Shown one piece after another: positions 1 to 7,999 of a stretch of 20,570 nt of DNA. The DNA comes from JASHVB01 sp035535035 (GTDB lineage: Bacteria; Pseudomonadota; Alphaproteobacteria; Acetobacterales; Acetobacteraceae), in NCBI GenBank assembly GCA_035535035.1, contig DATLQW010000092.1, positions 1-20,570 of the forward strand, read 5' to 3'. The translations under genes were made by a program, and so were the position numbers. Numbering within the stretch: position 1 is the stretch's first letter; every line of letters begins with the position of its first letter. Below the pieces are notes generated by a model. The model made no database searches. It was not told where the DNA came from and was given only the letters and a program-made list of their open reading frames with translations.

Positions 1-209
1 TGGCGAAGCACCAATACGCCCGGCTCAACCCGATCTATCTCGGCGACGATCGGTACTCCCGCCAGCCCACGTGCGAAGCGGTCCTCGCCACGGGCGGCAA
101 CTTCCGGTTCGTCCGCAAACCCGACTCGCATCCGCTGATCCCGGAGTACATCACCGGCATCGAGCTGCCGAGCCACGCAGTGCCGGTCAAACGCGGCCGC
201 AAGCGGTGA
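1..209 (+). pseudogene. Transposase fragment (C-terminal side truncated)
   Basis: Frame 3 is open from the window edge to a TGA at 207-209. It encodes about 68 residues containing LNPIYLGDDRYSRQP, then a GGNFRFVRKPDSH segment and VKRGRKR at the end. The pattern (catalytic-type LGDD, then a K-P-x-S/D-H block) is that of a DDE transposase related to IS4/ISNCY-type elements; I cannot name the family with certainty. Related transposases continue well beyond the GRKR segment, whereas here the frame stops at once, so the element is cut off at its 3' side. The upstream part lies outside the window. It directly abuts the decayed polA fragment on the other strand, which suggests that insertion or deletion by this element broke polA. 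Confidence 0.6.
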
Positions 210-301
210 CAATTGACGTTCCGGCACTGAAGCCGGCCATCCTGCGCCTGCTCGCGCGTATCGAGAGCCAGCCATGAGGCTGCGGTGCGCGAATGCATGA
301 A

Positions 302-781
302 CCGGCACGTTGTCGGTCGAATCGCCGGTCAGCGCCTGCACCTTGACCATCTTGTCCGGGGTGACGCCGAACTTCCCCATTACCTCGGCCGGGCCGAACG
401 GCTTCGGCTTGATCGGGTCCGGCATCGCCACGCCCGGCCGGATGAGCTGCATCAGGTCCTTGTCGGAGGAGACGATGGTTACCGGCCCGCCGGCACTCTC
501 GGCGGCGACGTGCGGTGCGCCTTGCAGGCGGCATACGGCCGGTTGCGGAACGTCAGCCGGCTGGCGTCGGAGATCACCGCGACATGGGTGCCGACATGCT
601 TGCGCAGCCGCTTGGCCACCATGTTGGTGAAGCCCAACACCGCGTTCACCGGCGTGCCGTCCGGCCGCGTCATCGGCGGCAGCGCATGGAACGCACGGAA
701 GATGAAGCCCGATCCGTCGATCAGGATCAGGTGCAGCGGCCGGTCGGAGGGCGCGCCATTCTCGGCCGCCGGCCGCAGGTC
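302..781 (-). pseudogene. polA: DNA polymerase I 5'-exonuclease domain remnant
   Basis: Two blocks of the N-terminal 5'-3' exonuclease domain of PolA are readable on the minus strand. The first (about 756-512) reads LHLILIDGSGFIFRAFHALPP and on to NRPYAACKAHR. The second (about 505-302) contains ESAGGPVTIVSSDKDLMQLI and ends in TDNVP. Between KAHR and AAESAGG roughly 40-50 residues expected from PolA are missing, and the two blocks are in different frames. After NVP the PolA similarity ends, where a glycine-rich helix-hairpin-helix segment should follow, and the sequence runs into the transposase relic. No polymerase domain is present. No ATG opens the first block except one inside the upstream zinc-finger gene, so the start may also be damaged. 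This is a dead fragment; a working polA must lie elsewhere if the cell has one. Confidence 0.8.
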
Positions 782-977
782 AGTGTCCGCTGGCGTGGCC
801 GGCTCCCGGGGCCAGCACATACAGCCGGGAACAGTATGGGCAGATCACCGATTGCTCCTCGATGTAGAGGAACACGCGCGGGTGGCCGAGCGAGCCGTCG
901 CCGCCGTCGCAGGCGACGGTGCGGTCGTCCACCTGGATGGTCTCGGTGGGCATGGGCGATGCGGGCGCCTCGGACAT
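780..977 (-). CDS. Zinc-finger (zf-CHCC/NDUFS6-like) protein
   Basis: A 65-aa protein with the zf-CHCC pattern: Cys23 in ACDGG, His32 in GHPRVFL, and Cys46/Cys49 in CPYC, which together would bind one zinc ion. The family is related to the 13-kDa (NDUFS6) accessory subunit of respiratory complex I and is common as a small single-domain protein in alphaproteobacteria; a precise role here is not known. The ATG at 975-977 was chosen because AGGAAG lies just upstream on the minus strand; the open frame extends to 1049 without better support. The gene ends where the polA remnant begins, an arrangement I recall from related genomes in which this gene precedes polA. It is divergent from the lipoprotein hydrolase. 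Confidence 0.85.
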   Translation of the reverse strand: MSEAPASPMPTETIQVDDRTVACDGGDGSLGHPRVFLYIEEQSVICPYCSRLYVLAPGAGHASGH

Positions 978-1021
978 ATTGCTTCCTGGGGTCAGTTCTC
1001 GATAGCGTGATCGACGGCGAG

Positions 1022-2053
1022 ATGATAGCGGTATGGGCCGTGCTTTCAACCTCGCCGCCCCCGTTGTTCCGCCCGCTCCTCACCCTGCTGCTTGCGATGG
1101 CGCTGCTGGGCGGTTGCGCCATGCCGCGGCCGCCGCACATCGATCGCGCGGGCGCGCTGGCCCAGACCTCCGGCTATTTCACCATGACGGACGGCACCAA
1201 GCTGCCCTATCGCGTTTGGATGCCGGACGAAGCGCCGCGCGCGGTGGTGCTGGCGCTGCATGGCATGAACGACAGCCGCGACGCCTGGGAGTACCCCGCG
1301 CCCGACTTCACCCGTGCCGGCATCGCCGTGTTCTCGCCCGACCAGCGCGGCTTCGGCACCACGCCGGATCGCGGGTTGTGGGCGGGCGGACGCGAGATGG
1401 CGGCCGACGCGCGGCAGATGGCGCGGGAACTGCGCGCCCGCTACCCGCACACCAAGCTGATCCTGATGGGCGAGAGCATGGGCGCGGCGGTGCTGATGGT
1501 GCTGGCCGCGGAGCAGCCGCCGCCGCCGGTGGACGGGTATGTGTTGATTGCGCCGGCCGTCTGGGGCCGTGCCGAAATGAATTTTTTTCTCCGTGCCGGC
1601 CTCTGGCTGTTCTCCAACGTGACCCCCAGCATGACGACGGACGGTGGCGGCCTGGTCCACGTGGAGGCCAGCGACAATTTCGCGGCGATCAGGCGGCTGT
1701 CGGACGACCCGCTGACAATCCATGCGACGCGCTGGGACACGATAAGCGGGCTGGTGAACCTGATGGACGCGGCGCTGGCCGACGCCCCGCATTTCCATGG
1801 CCCGGCTCTGTTCCTGTATGGCGGCCATGACGAACTGATTCCCAAGCGGGCGACCGCGGCGACCTGGCGCGCTGTGCCGCAAGGCGTGCGGGAGGCTTAC
1901 TACCCCGCTGACTACCATCTGCTGCTGCGCGATCACGAGCGGATCACGCCGATCGACGACATCCTCGCCTGGATACTGCGTCCGGACGCACCGCTGCCGT
2001 CGGGCGCCGACCACGCGGCGGCCACGTGGCTGGCGAAACAGCCACGAGAATAA
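1022..2053 (+). CDS. Lipoprotein alpha/beta hydrolase (lysophospholipase-like)
   Basis: A 343-aa serine hydrolase. The N-terminus has a hydrophobic stretch (residues about 16-31) ending in the lipobox LGGC with Cys32, so the enzyme is probably a lipoprotein anchored at the periplasmic face. The hydrolase fold shows LALHGMND (78-84, oxyanion region), SPDQRGFG (105-112), the nucleophile elbow GESMGA with Ser152, Asp270 in YGGHDELIP and His299 in ADYHLLL, a complete catalytic triad. This order matches the Hydrolase_4/monoacylglycerol lipase group, which acts on lysophospholipids or monoacylglycerols; the true substrate is not visible. The ATG at 1022 keeps the whole signal peptide, and a GTG at 1040 would also do so. 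It is transcribed divergently from the zinc-finger gene and converges on tamA. Confidence 0.88.
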   Translation: MIAVWAVLSTSPPPLFRPLLTLLLAMALLGGCAMPRPPHIDRAGALAQTSGYFTMTDGTKLPYRVWMPDEAPRAVVLALHGMNDSRDAWEYPAPDFTRAGIAVFSPDQRGFGTTPDRGLWAGGREMAADARQMARELRARYPHTKLILMGESMGAAVLMVLAAEQPPPPVDGYVLIAPAVWGRAEMNFFLRAGLWLFSNVTPSMTTDGGGLVHVEASDNFAAIRRLSDDPLTIHATRWDTISGLVNLMDAALADAPHFHGPALFLYGGHDELIPKRATAATWRAVPQGVREAYYPADYHLLLRDHERITPIDDILAWILRPDAPLPSGADHAAATWLAKQPRE

Positions 2054-2080
2054 CAGCTCTCCCACGTCGCGGGAGAGCTG
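2054..2080. terminator. Bidirectional hairpin between hydrolase and tamA
   Basis: A perfect 10-bp inverted repeat, CAGCTCTCCC (2054-2063) and GGGAGAGCTG (2071-2080), has a 7-nt loop. It starts at the base after the hydrolase stop codon and lies 8 nt beyond the tamA stop on the other strand. Placement between two convergent genes fits a shared terminator. No clear T-run follows on either side, so it may need Rho or act mainly as an mRNA 3' stabiliser. Confidence 0.7.
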
Positions 2081-2088
2081 TACGCTGC

Positions 2089-3945
2089 TCAGAATGCCTG
2101 TCCGATGCCGATATACAGATCGAACGCGTCGCCGCCGGGCTCGCGGTTCACCGGCATTGCGACATCCAGCCGGAGCGGCCCGATCGACGTGTAATAGCGG
2201 AACCCGACCCCGACGCCGATCCGCCAGGTATTGCTGAACGGCACCCCATTGGCGCTCACCTGCCCCGCGTCAACGAATGCCACCGCGCCGTAATTCCCCA
2301 CGATCCGCTGGCGGAACTCGACGGTCGCCGCGCTGACCGCGGTCCCGCCGGTCGGCCGCCCATCGGCGAATCGCGGCCCCACCGACTGATAGCGGTAGCC
2401 GCGCACCGTCGCACTGCCGCCCGCGTAGAACCGTTGATCCGGCGGCAAGGCGAACGAATTTGTCCCAGGCACCTCGCCGACCAGCCCGCGCAGCGCCAGC
2501 ACGCTGCGACCGTTGCCGCTGAGGTCCAGGTAGGCCGAGCCGGAAGCCTGCAGAATGACGAAGCCGGCATTCCCGGAGCCCAGCGCACCGGTCGGGGTCA
2601 CCGAGAAACTCGCCCGCATGCCCTTGGTCGGATCGAACAGGTTGTTGCTGTCGTCAAATTTCAGGCCGAGCGGCAGGCCGGCCAGGTCGTAGTGACGCTG
2701 CGCGCCCTCCTGGGTGATCGCCTCCTGTTCCCCCGACACGCCGGCGCTGCCGGCCCAGTGCGGCGACAACTTGCGGTTGAGCGCGATCTTCTGCTCCAGT
2801 GCGTCCTGGTCATAGGCCTGCAGGCTCTGCTTTACCGCGTCGAGGTCGATCTCCAGCGCCTGGTCCCGCGCCAGGAAGTCCGGCTTGATGAATTGTGCCC
2901 CAAACCGGTAGCCGGGCTTGGTCTCGGCATTGCCGCCGAGCTGCATCGCCGCGGTCAGGATCAATTGCTCCGCGTTGCCGAACAGGTCGCGGTCATGCCA
3001 GCCGGCGTTGAAATTGACTCCGAGATCGGTGGAATAGGCAACGCCGACATCCACCGCGTGCAGCGGGCGCTCGGTGACGCTGACCGTCACCGGCAGGCGG
3101 CCGTTGGCGTCCAGTTGAGTGGCCGGCTGGATCCGCACCACGGAGAACACGCCGATCGAGGCCAGATCCCGCCGTGCCCTGGCGATCGCCAAGGGGCTGA
3201 ATGGCTCACCGGGATGAATCAGCAGGCGCCGGCGCAGGTAGGATTCGTGCAGGTGCTTCAGGCCGGTGATGGTGATGGGCCCGAAATCGGCACGCGGTCC
3301 GGCGTTGGCAACGAACCGCACGTCCAGGAGGTTCTCCGCGGGGTGCAGCGTGGCGGGCGGCAGATCCACCGTGGCGAGCGGATAACCGTCGTCGCGGATC
3401 GCCGCAAGCAATTGGTTGCGCGCCGCGAGCACTTCGGCGGCCAGCGCCGGCTGGCCCGTTGCGAGCCCGAGCCGGGCGCGCGCGTCCGGCGGCACGGTCC
3501 CGGCGATGACGATCGGCCCGAGAAGGAATTGCGGACCGAGATCGAACCGCACCACGACCGGCACCGGCGGCTGGGCCGGCGCATGGTCGATCGCGTCGGC
3601 CAGGTCGGGCGCATCCAGGTTGCGGCCGTCGATCGTGAGTACGATCCGCGCCTTGTAGTAGCCGAAACTGTGCAGCGCTGTGGTGAACCGGCCGAGGTCC
3701 TGGCGGGCGCGCCCGGTCAGCGCGAAGCCGCCCACCGGCGCGGTTTTCTGCAACGAGATCAGGCCGGAGCTGTCATGCAGCGCCGTGTCCAGCGCGCCGT
3801 TGCCGGTGGGGGCGAGCTTGACGTCGTAAGCCCGCGGATCGGCAGCGGCGGCGATGCGCGAGGCGGCTCCGGTCAACAGCACCACAAGCAGTGGCACCGC
3901 GAACAGCAGCAAACAGGCGCGAAGCGTAACGGGACGGCAGGCCAT
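2089..3945 (-). CDS. tamA: TamA/BamA-family outer membrane protein
   Basis: A 618-aa Omp85-superfamily protein. Residues about 8-35 form a signal peptide ending in a run of alanines. The next ~240 residues read as POTRA domains (for example GYYKARIVLTIDGR and GLKHLHESYLRRRLLIHPGEPF). The C-terminal half is a 16-strand-type beta barrel that carries the diagnostic VRGY motif at about 514-517 (in TVRGYRYQSVGPR), a GPLRLDVAMPV strand and a terminal Phe, the usual Bam signal. TamA works with the inner-membrane-anchored TamB to move lipids or proteins to the outer membrane. tamB often follows tamA, but here the gene ends against the convergent hydrolase, so no tamB is linked downstream. The ATG at 3945 is the only sensible start for the signal peptide. 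Confidence 0.9.
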   Translation of the reverse strand: MACRPVTLRACLLLFAVPLLVVLLTGAASRIAAAADPRAYDVKLAPTGNGALDTALHDSSGLISLQKTAPVGGFALTGRARQDLGRFTTALHSFGYYKARIVLTIDGRNLDAPDLADAIDHAPAQPPVPVVVRFDLGPQFLLGPIVIAGTVPPDARARLGLATGQPALAAEVLAARNQLLAAIRDDGYPLATVDLPPATLHPAENLLDVRFVANAGPRADFGPITITGLKHLHESYLRRRLLIHPGEPFSPLAIARARRDLASIGVFSVVRIQPATQLDANGRLPVTVSVTERPLHAVDVGVAYSTDLGVNFNAGWHDRDLFGNAEQLILTAAMQLGGNAETKPGYRFGAQFIKPDFLARDQALEIDLDAVKQSLQAYDQDALEQKIALNRKLSPHWAGSAGVSGEQEAITQEGAQRHYDLAGLPLGLKFDDSNNLFDPTKGMRASFSVTPTGALGSGNAGFVILQASGSAYLDLSGNGRSVLALRGLVGEVPGTNSFALPPDQRFYAGGSATVRGYRYQSVGPRFADGRPTGGTAVSAATVEFRQRIVGNYGAVAFVDAGQVSANGVPFSNTWRIGVGVGFRYYTSIGPLRLDVAMPVNREPGGDAFDLYIGIGQAF

Positions 3946-3975
3946 GCGGCCAACCTAACACCGCCAGCCGCCGTG

Positions 3976-4035
3976 CGGATGTTCCCGCAACGGTCACGCT
4001 TGCGCCAGTTCCTGGACACGAGGCGAACCGATAAT
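3976..4035 (+). repeat. Left copy of ~50-bp repeat flanking the R-M genes
   Basis: Positions 3976-4025 align without gaps to 6684-6733 in the same orientation, with 40 of 50 bases identical (29 of 32 in the core 3976-4007). Both copies then run into a TAAT. The core contains an imperfect palindrome with CGCAA and TTGCG arms. The left copy lies between the tamA start and the methylase start; it may be a duplicated promoter/operator region. Confidence 0.6.
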
Positions 4036-4056
4036 CCGGCACCCGTGTGCGAACCG

Positions 4057-4073
4057 CCACACCGGTGGTGTCA
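4057..4073. promoter_or_regulatory. Palindrome upstream of the methylase gene
   Basis: ACACC (4059-4063) and GGTGT (4067-4071) form a perfect inverted repeat around GGT, about 80 bp before the methylase ATG. No controller (C) gene is present in the cassette, so this could be a site for self-regulation by the methylase or a host regulator. This is only a sequence symmetry; no protein is known to bind it. Confidence 0.25.
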
Positions 4074-4149
4074 GGACCCATGCCGGTGCCCAATTACGCG
4101 CCAGAGAAGGGCTCTGGAACAAATCCCGAATCTCGGGTACGCATGGGGG

Positions 4150-5886
4150 ATGCTCCTCAACTCGACCCGCCCTCAATCATCCCTGCCTGGCTTCTGCCCG
4201 GTCGAGGCCGCGGTTGCCTCGATGGCGGCGGCTGGCGTCGAAGAGCGCGGCGCAGTGTTCACGCGCCGCGAAGTGGTGGAATTCATTCTCGATCTTGTCA
4301 GCTACACGGCCGACAGGCCGCTGCACCAGGCACGCATCCTTGAGCCTGCCGTAGGGCAGGGAGACTTTCTTCTGCCGACAATCGATCGGTTGCTGGATGC
4401 CTATGCTCGTGCACCGAACACGTCGTGGCACAGCGTCGTCACCGATCTCAGCGACTGCCTTTACGCCGTCGAGTTGCATCGCGCGAGCTTCGATCAAACA
4501 CGCAGTCTCGTTATCGATGCGCTGCGTGCCAAAGACATTCCTGCCGCGCCGGCGGCACAGCTTGCGGACCGCTGGCTGCATCAAGGTGATTTCCTCCTCC
4601 TCCCGCTCGCGGGCGCCTTTTCGCACGTCGTGGGTAATCCTCCGTACGTGCGACAGGAACGTATCCCTGACGCACTGATGGAGGAATACCGTCGGCGCTA
4701 CCGCACGATCTATGACCGCGCTGACCTCTACGTGCCTTTCATCGAGCGTTCGCTTTTGCTGCTGGCGCCAGGTGGGCAGCTTGGCTTCATCTGCGCCGAC
4801 CGATGGATGAAAAACCGCTACGGCGGCCCGTTGCGTCGCATGGTCGCCGAGCGTTTCCATCTCAAATATTTTGTGGACATGGTGGATACTCCGGCATTCA
4901 ACTCCGACGTAATTGCCTATCCGGCGATCGTCGTCATCAGCCGAGAGGAACCAGGCGCCACACGTGTCGCCTTCCGCCCGGAGATCGACCGACCATCGCT
5001 CGTCACGATCGTACACGCGATGGCCGCACTGAAAATCAGGAAAGATAGCGGGGTAACGGAAGTCGCCGCCGCCACTTGCGGAGCCGAACCGTGGGTGCTC
5101 GGCGCGGCCGGTCAACTCGGTATGGTGCGCCGTGTTGAAACCGAATTGCCGACAATCGAGGAAGCCGGCTGCAAGGTCGGCATCGGCGTCGCAACCGGTG
5201 CGGACCAGATTTTCATTGGTCCTTTCCATGCACTGGATGTCGAACCTGATCGCAAGCTGCCGCTCGCCATGACACGCGACATTCTGACGGGCATGGTGAA
5301 GTGGCGAGGTTTCGGCGTCATCAATCCCTTTGCCGATGACGGCTCACTCGTGCCACTGCGCCGTTACCCAAGGCTGGCGGCTTACCTGGAGCGGCACGAC
5401 GCAGCGATCAAGGCGCGGCATGTGTCGAAAAAGAATCCCGGCAGCTGGTACCGCACGATCGATCGCATCTACCCGGAACTGACGTGGAAGCCGAAGCTGC
5501 TGATCCCCGACATCAAGGGCCAGGCGCATATCGTCTATGAGGCGGGCGAGCTCTATCCACACCACAATCTCTATTTCGTCACCTCCAGCACATGGGATCT
5601 GCACGCGCTGCAAGCGGTGCTGCTGTCCGACGTGACGCGTCTTTTCATGGGCCTTTACTCGACCAGGATGCGCGGCGGCTACCTGCGCTTTCAGGCACAA
5701 TATCTCCGGCGGCTGCGTGTTCCGCACTGGCGCGATGTGCCGTCCCCGGTCCGCATCGCCCTCGCACATGCCGGTCAGGCCCGCGATCTCACGGCCTGCA
5801 GCGAGGCAGCAGCGACACTCTATCGCCTGACGCCGGCCGAACGAGAGGCGCTTGCCGGTACCTCCGGAGTGGCCGATGCCGCTTGA
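4150..5886 (+). CDS. Type II DNA adenine-N6 methyltransferase (PaeR7I/XhoI-like)
   Basis: A 578-aa gamma-class N6-adenine methyltransferase. The AdoMet-binding motif I is ARILEPAVGQGDF (61-73) and the catalytic motif IV is NPPY (163-166, in VVGNPPYVRQE). A target-recognition half follows, with the segments GIGVATGADQIFIGP, SWYRTIDRIYPEL and KLLIPDIKG typical of Eco57I/PaeR7I-type methylases. With the PaeR7I-like endonuclease just downstream, the expected target is CTCGAG, methylated on the adenine. The ATG at 4150 follows a GGGGG run and gives a complete N-terminus. Its stop overlaps the endonuclease start by 11 nt, so the two were co-translated. Codon use looks less GC-biased than in neighbouring genes, in line with acquisition by transfer. 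I see no damage in it. Confidence 0.9.
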   Translation: MLLNSTRPQSSLPGFCPVEAAVASMAAAGVEERGAVFTRREVVEFILDLVSYTADRPLHQARILEPAVGQGDFLLPTIDRLLDAYARAPNTSWHSVVTDLSDCLYAVELHRASFDQTRSLVIDALRAKDIPAAPAAQLADRWLHQGDFLLLPLAGAFSHVVGNPPYVRQERIPDALMEEYRRRYRTIYDRADLYVPFIERSLLLLAPGGQLGFICADRWMKNRYGGPLRRMVAERFHLKYFVDMVDTPAFNSDVIAYPAIVVISREEPGATRVAFRPEIDRPSLVTIVHAMAALKIRKDSGVTEVAAATCGAEPWVLGAAGQLGMVRRVETELPTIEEAGCKVGIGVATGADQIFIGPFHALDVEPDRKLPLAMTRDILTGMVKWRGFGVINPFADDGSLVPLRRYPRLAAYLERHDAAIKARHVSKKNPGSWYRTIDRIYPELTWKPKLLIPDIKGQAHIVYEAGELYPHHNLYFVTSSTWDLHALQAVLLSDVTRLFMGLYSTRMRGGYLRFQAQYLRRLRVPHWRDVPSPVRIALAHAGQARDLTACSEAAATLYRLTPAEREALAGTSGVADAA

Positions 5887-6618
5887 TCTCGCGGATTATG
5901 AGCGCAAGGCGCGAGAGGCGGTGAAAGTTTTCTGGGGCAACCGTGCCGCTGCCGTGCAGAAGCAGCGCGAGCTTGGCCGCGCGGACCAGGGAGAAAGGGC
6001 GGGGGTCACCGCCGGCAAGAACATGGACGGCTTTATCACCCTTATCCAGGACGTAATCCGCGCCAACGGCCTTGGTGACGCCGATATGATGATCGGCCGG
6101 CGCCTTCTGACGTTGCCAGGTTTCTTCCGGCCGACGAAGCTTTGGGATCTCCTCGTCATCAACCGCGGCCGCCTGGTGGCCGCATTGGAGCTGAAGTCGC
6201 AGATCGGGCCATCTTTCGGCAATAATTTTAACAATCGACCGAGGAGGCGCTTGGCACCGCGGTTGATCTCTGGACCGCGTATCGGGAAGGCGCCTTCGGA
6301 ACGGAAACGCCACGCCCTTTCGTCGGCTGGCTTATGCTGGTTGAGGACGCACCGAAGTCTCGTTCATCGGTCCGGGACAGCTCGCCGCACTTCCAGACGT
6401 TCCCGGAATTCTCCGGCGCGTCCTATCTCGAACGTTACAACATCCTGTGCCGCAAGCTGGCACATGAACGCCTCTATACAACGGCCACGGTGTTGGCCTT
6501 GCCGCGTACTGCGGCCGATACCGGCGATTTTGCCGATCTGTCTGAGCTGACCAGCCTTAAAACGTTCGTCACCGGCTTTGCCGGACACATCGCAGCGGAG
6601 GCGGCACGAAGCGGGTGA
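5876..6618 (+). pseudogene. PaeR7I/XhoI-like restriction endonuclease, frameshifted
   Basis: The first part reads MPLDLADYERKAREAV through residue 121, including TKLWDLLV (Asp91) and AALELKSQ (Glu105, Lys107), the PD-(D/E)xK catalytic set, and ends GPSFGNNFNNR. The frame then turns into unrelated sequence with an early stop. The expected continuation TEEALGTAVDLWTAYREGAFG, GWLMLVEDAPKSR and so on to a TGA at 6616-6618 is in the frame one base back. Restoring a single base near 6236-6238 (within AATCGACCGAG) joins both parts into about 247 residues, close to the ~246 of PaeR7I. Both halves are otherwise well preserved, so the loss looks recent. A sequencing error is possible but the affected spot is not a homopolymer. 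The active-site residues are before the break, but the truncated product is unlikely to cut DNA. Confidence 0.85.
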
Positions 6619-6683
6619 CGACGATGCCGGCTGCCCTACGCTGGCCTGCAACCCGCTCGGCGCTTCCGCGACCGGACGCCGCC

Positions 6684-6742
6684 CGGATGGTCCCGCAACA
6701 GTCACGGTTGCGCCATTGTCCGGTCACGGGGTGCGGGGTAAT
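6684..6742 (+). repeat. Right copy of ~50-bp repeat flanking the R-M genes
   Basis: This is the direct-orientation partner of the sequence at 3976-4035. The core contains CGCAAC, a 7-nt loop and GTTGCG, a perfect 6-bp palindrome in this copy. It ends in a GGTAAT that sits about 15 bp after TTGTCC (6717-6722), so it may double as a promoter for the downstream acyltransferase gene, whose possible starts are at 6753 and 6846. Confidence 0.55.
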
Positions 6743-6845
6743 CACGGAAGCCATGCGAGAATCGCCCCGCCGGCTGCGCCGCCTCGCCACTCGCCCCCTC
6801 TTGCTGAATCGTGGGGCGGCATCGATCGCGCCGGATTCCGTCGCT

Positions 6846-7712
6846 ATGGACGACGGATGGCATCTGACGCGGAAGCTGCGGGTGATCCGCCGCTTCCTTA
6901 CGATCCTGCTTTGGACCCTGGCTTCCATGCCGGTCCAGGCGCTGTGCCTGATCCTGCCCGGCCGGCCGAAAGTCGCATTCGCCCGGTTGTACTGGGCGCT
7001 GTTCAGCCGGTTGCTCGGGTTGCGCGTGCGGGTGGTCGGCGTGCTGGCGAGCGACGGGACGGCGCGACCGGTGGTGTTCGTGTCGAACCACTCGTCCTGG
7101 GTGGACGTGCCGGTGCTCGGCGGCGTGCTCGACGGCTGCTTCGTGGCGAAGGGCGAGGTCGCCGGTTGGCCGGTGATCAATACGATTGCCCGGCTCGGGC
7201 GCTCGGTGTTCGTCACCCGCCAGCGCGGCGCAACGGCTCGCGAGCGCGACGACATGCGCGCGCGGTTGCGGGCGGGTGACAACCTGATCCTGTTCCCCGA
7301 GGGCACCAGTTCCGACGGCTCCCGGGTGCTGCCGTTTCGCTCGTCGTTCTTTGCCGTGGCCGCGGCGACCGATGGGCCGCCGCCGCTGATCCAGCCGGTG
7401 TCGGTGGTGTACGACCGGCTGGGCGGATTGCCGACCGGACGCGCCAGCCGGCCGGTGTTCGCCTGGTATGGCGACATGGACATCGCCTCGCATTTCTGGC
7501 GACTGGGGCAGCATTGCGGATTGCGGGTGACGGTGCTGCTGCACGCCCCGCTGGATCCGGCGCGGTTCCCCGACCGCAAGGCACTGGCCCAGGTGGTGTG
7601 GCGCACGGTGGCGGACGGCGCGGCCACGCTGCGACAGAACCGCCCGGCCCAGCCACTGGGAGCGGTGGAAGCGGCCGAGGCCGCCGCGGGCGGCGAACCG
7701 GCGTTTGCGTAG
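6846..7712 (+). CDS. plsC: 1-acyl-sn-glycerol-3-phosphate acyltransferase
   Basis: A 288-aa membrane-bound acyltransferase of the PlsC family, which adds the second fatty acid to lysophosphatidic acid to make phosphatidic acid in phospholipid synthesis. A hydrophobic segment (about 17-37) anchors it in the inner membrane. The catalytic H-x4-D box is NHSSWVD (His82, Asp87), followed by FVAKGEVAGWPV (99-110) and the substrate-binding box FPEGTSSDGS (150-159), all at normal spacing. The tail is rich in Ala, Gly and Glu. The ATG at 6846 places the conserved TRKLRVIRR segment near the N-terminus; an upstream ATG at 6753 has a nearby GGAAG and would add 31 basic residues, so it cannot be excluded. 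It converges on mreB. Confidence 0.88.
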   Translation: MDDGWHLTRKLRVIRRFLTILLWTLASMPVQALCLILPGRPKVAFARLYWALFSRLLGLRVRVVGVLASDGTARPVVFVSNHSSWVDVPVLGGVLDGCFVAKGEVAGWPVINTIARLGRSVFVTRQRGATARERDDMRARLRAGDNLILFPEGTSSDGSRVLPFRSSFFAVAAATDGPPPLIQPVSVVYDRLGGLPTGRASRPVFAWYGDMDIASHFWRLGQHCGLRVTVLLHAPLDPARFPDRKALAQVVWRTVADGAATLRQNRPAQPLGAVEAAEAAAGGEPAFA

Positions 7713-7757
7713 GTCGAGCGCGTATCTCGAATTTGTTGTGGCAATTTGACCGCAACC

Positions 7758-7774
7758 ACCGGCTCACGGCCGGT
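7758..7774 (+). terminator. Weak hairpin after plsC
   Basis: ACCGGC (7758-7763) and GCCGGT (7769-7774) can pair around a 5-nt loop, followed by two more T residues. It lies 46 nt past the plsC stop, in the 287-bp stretch between plsC and the convergent mreB. I see no gene in that stretch and no mreC-like reading frame after mreB. It is a weak candidate terminator. Confidence 0.3.
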
Positions 7775-7999
7775 TTCGGGTCAACCCGGCTCAGCGTGAA
7801 AGGCCTGCTCCCGGATGAAATCGCAGTGTCTCGGCCGGAGGGTTCGCTTCGCATAACAAACCTGTGACGGGCCGTCCGTGCCGTGATTCCGCAACGATGG
7901 GCCGGCCGGCATGGCCTCGCCGTCCCGCCGCCCCATTGCGCATTGGAGCGACAGCCAGCCGGCGGAATAATCGCCCACTGCCGCCCCTCCCGGCCCGCC

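Noticed and set aside
210..301. Short plus-strand frame after the transposase stop (IDVPALKPAILRLLARI)
   Set aside because: Could be part of the mobile element junction, but there is nothing to identify it.
2026..4149. Long plus-strand open frame in front of the methylase
   Set aside because: It is antisense to tamA, Arg/Gly/His-rich and has no domain; only the part from 4150 is a gene.
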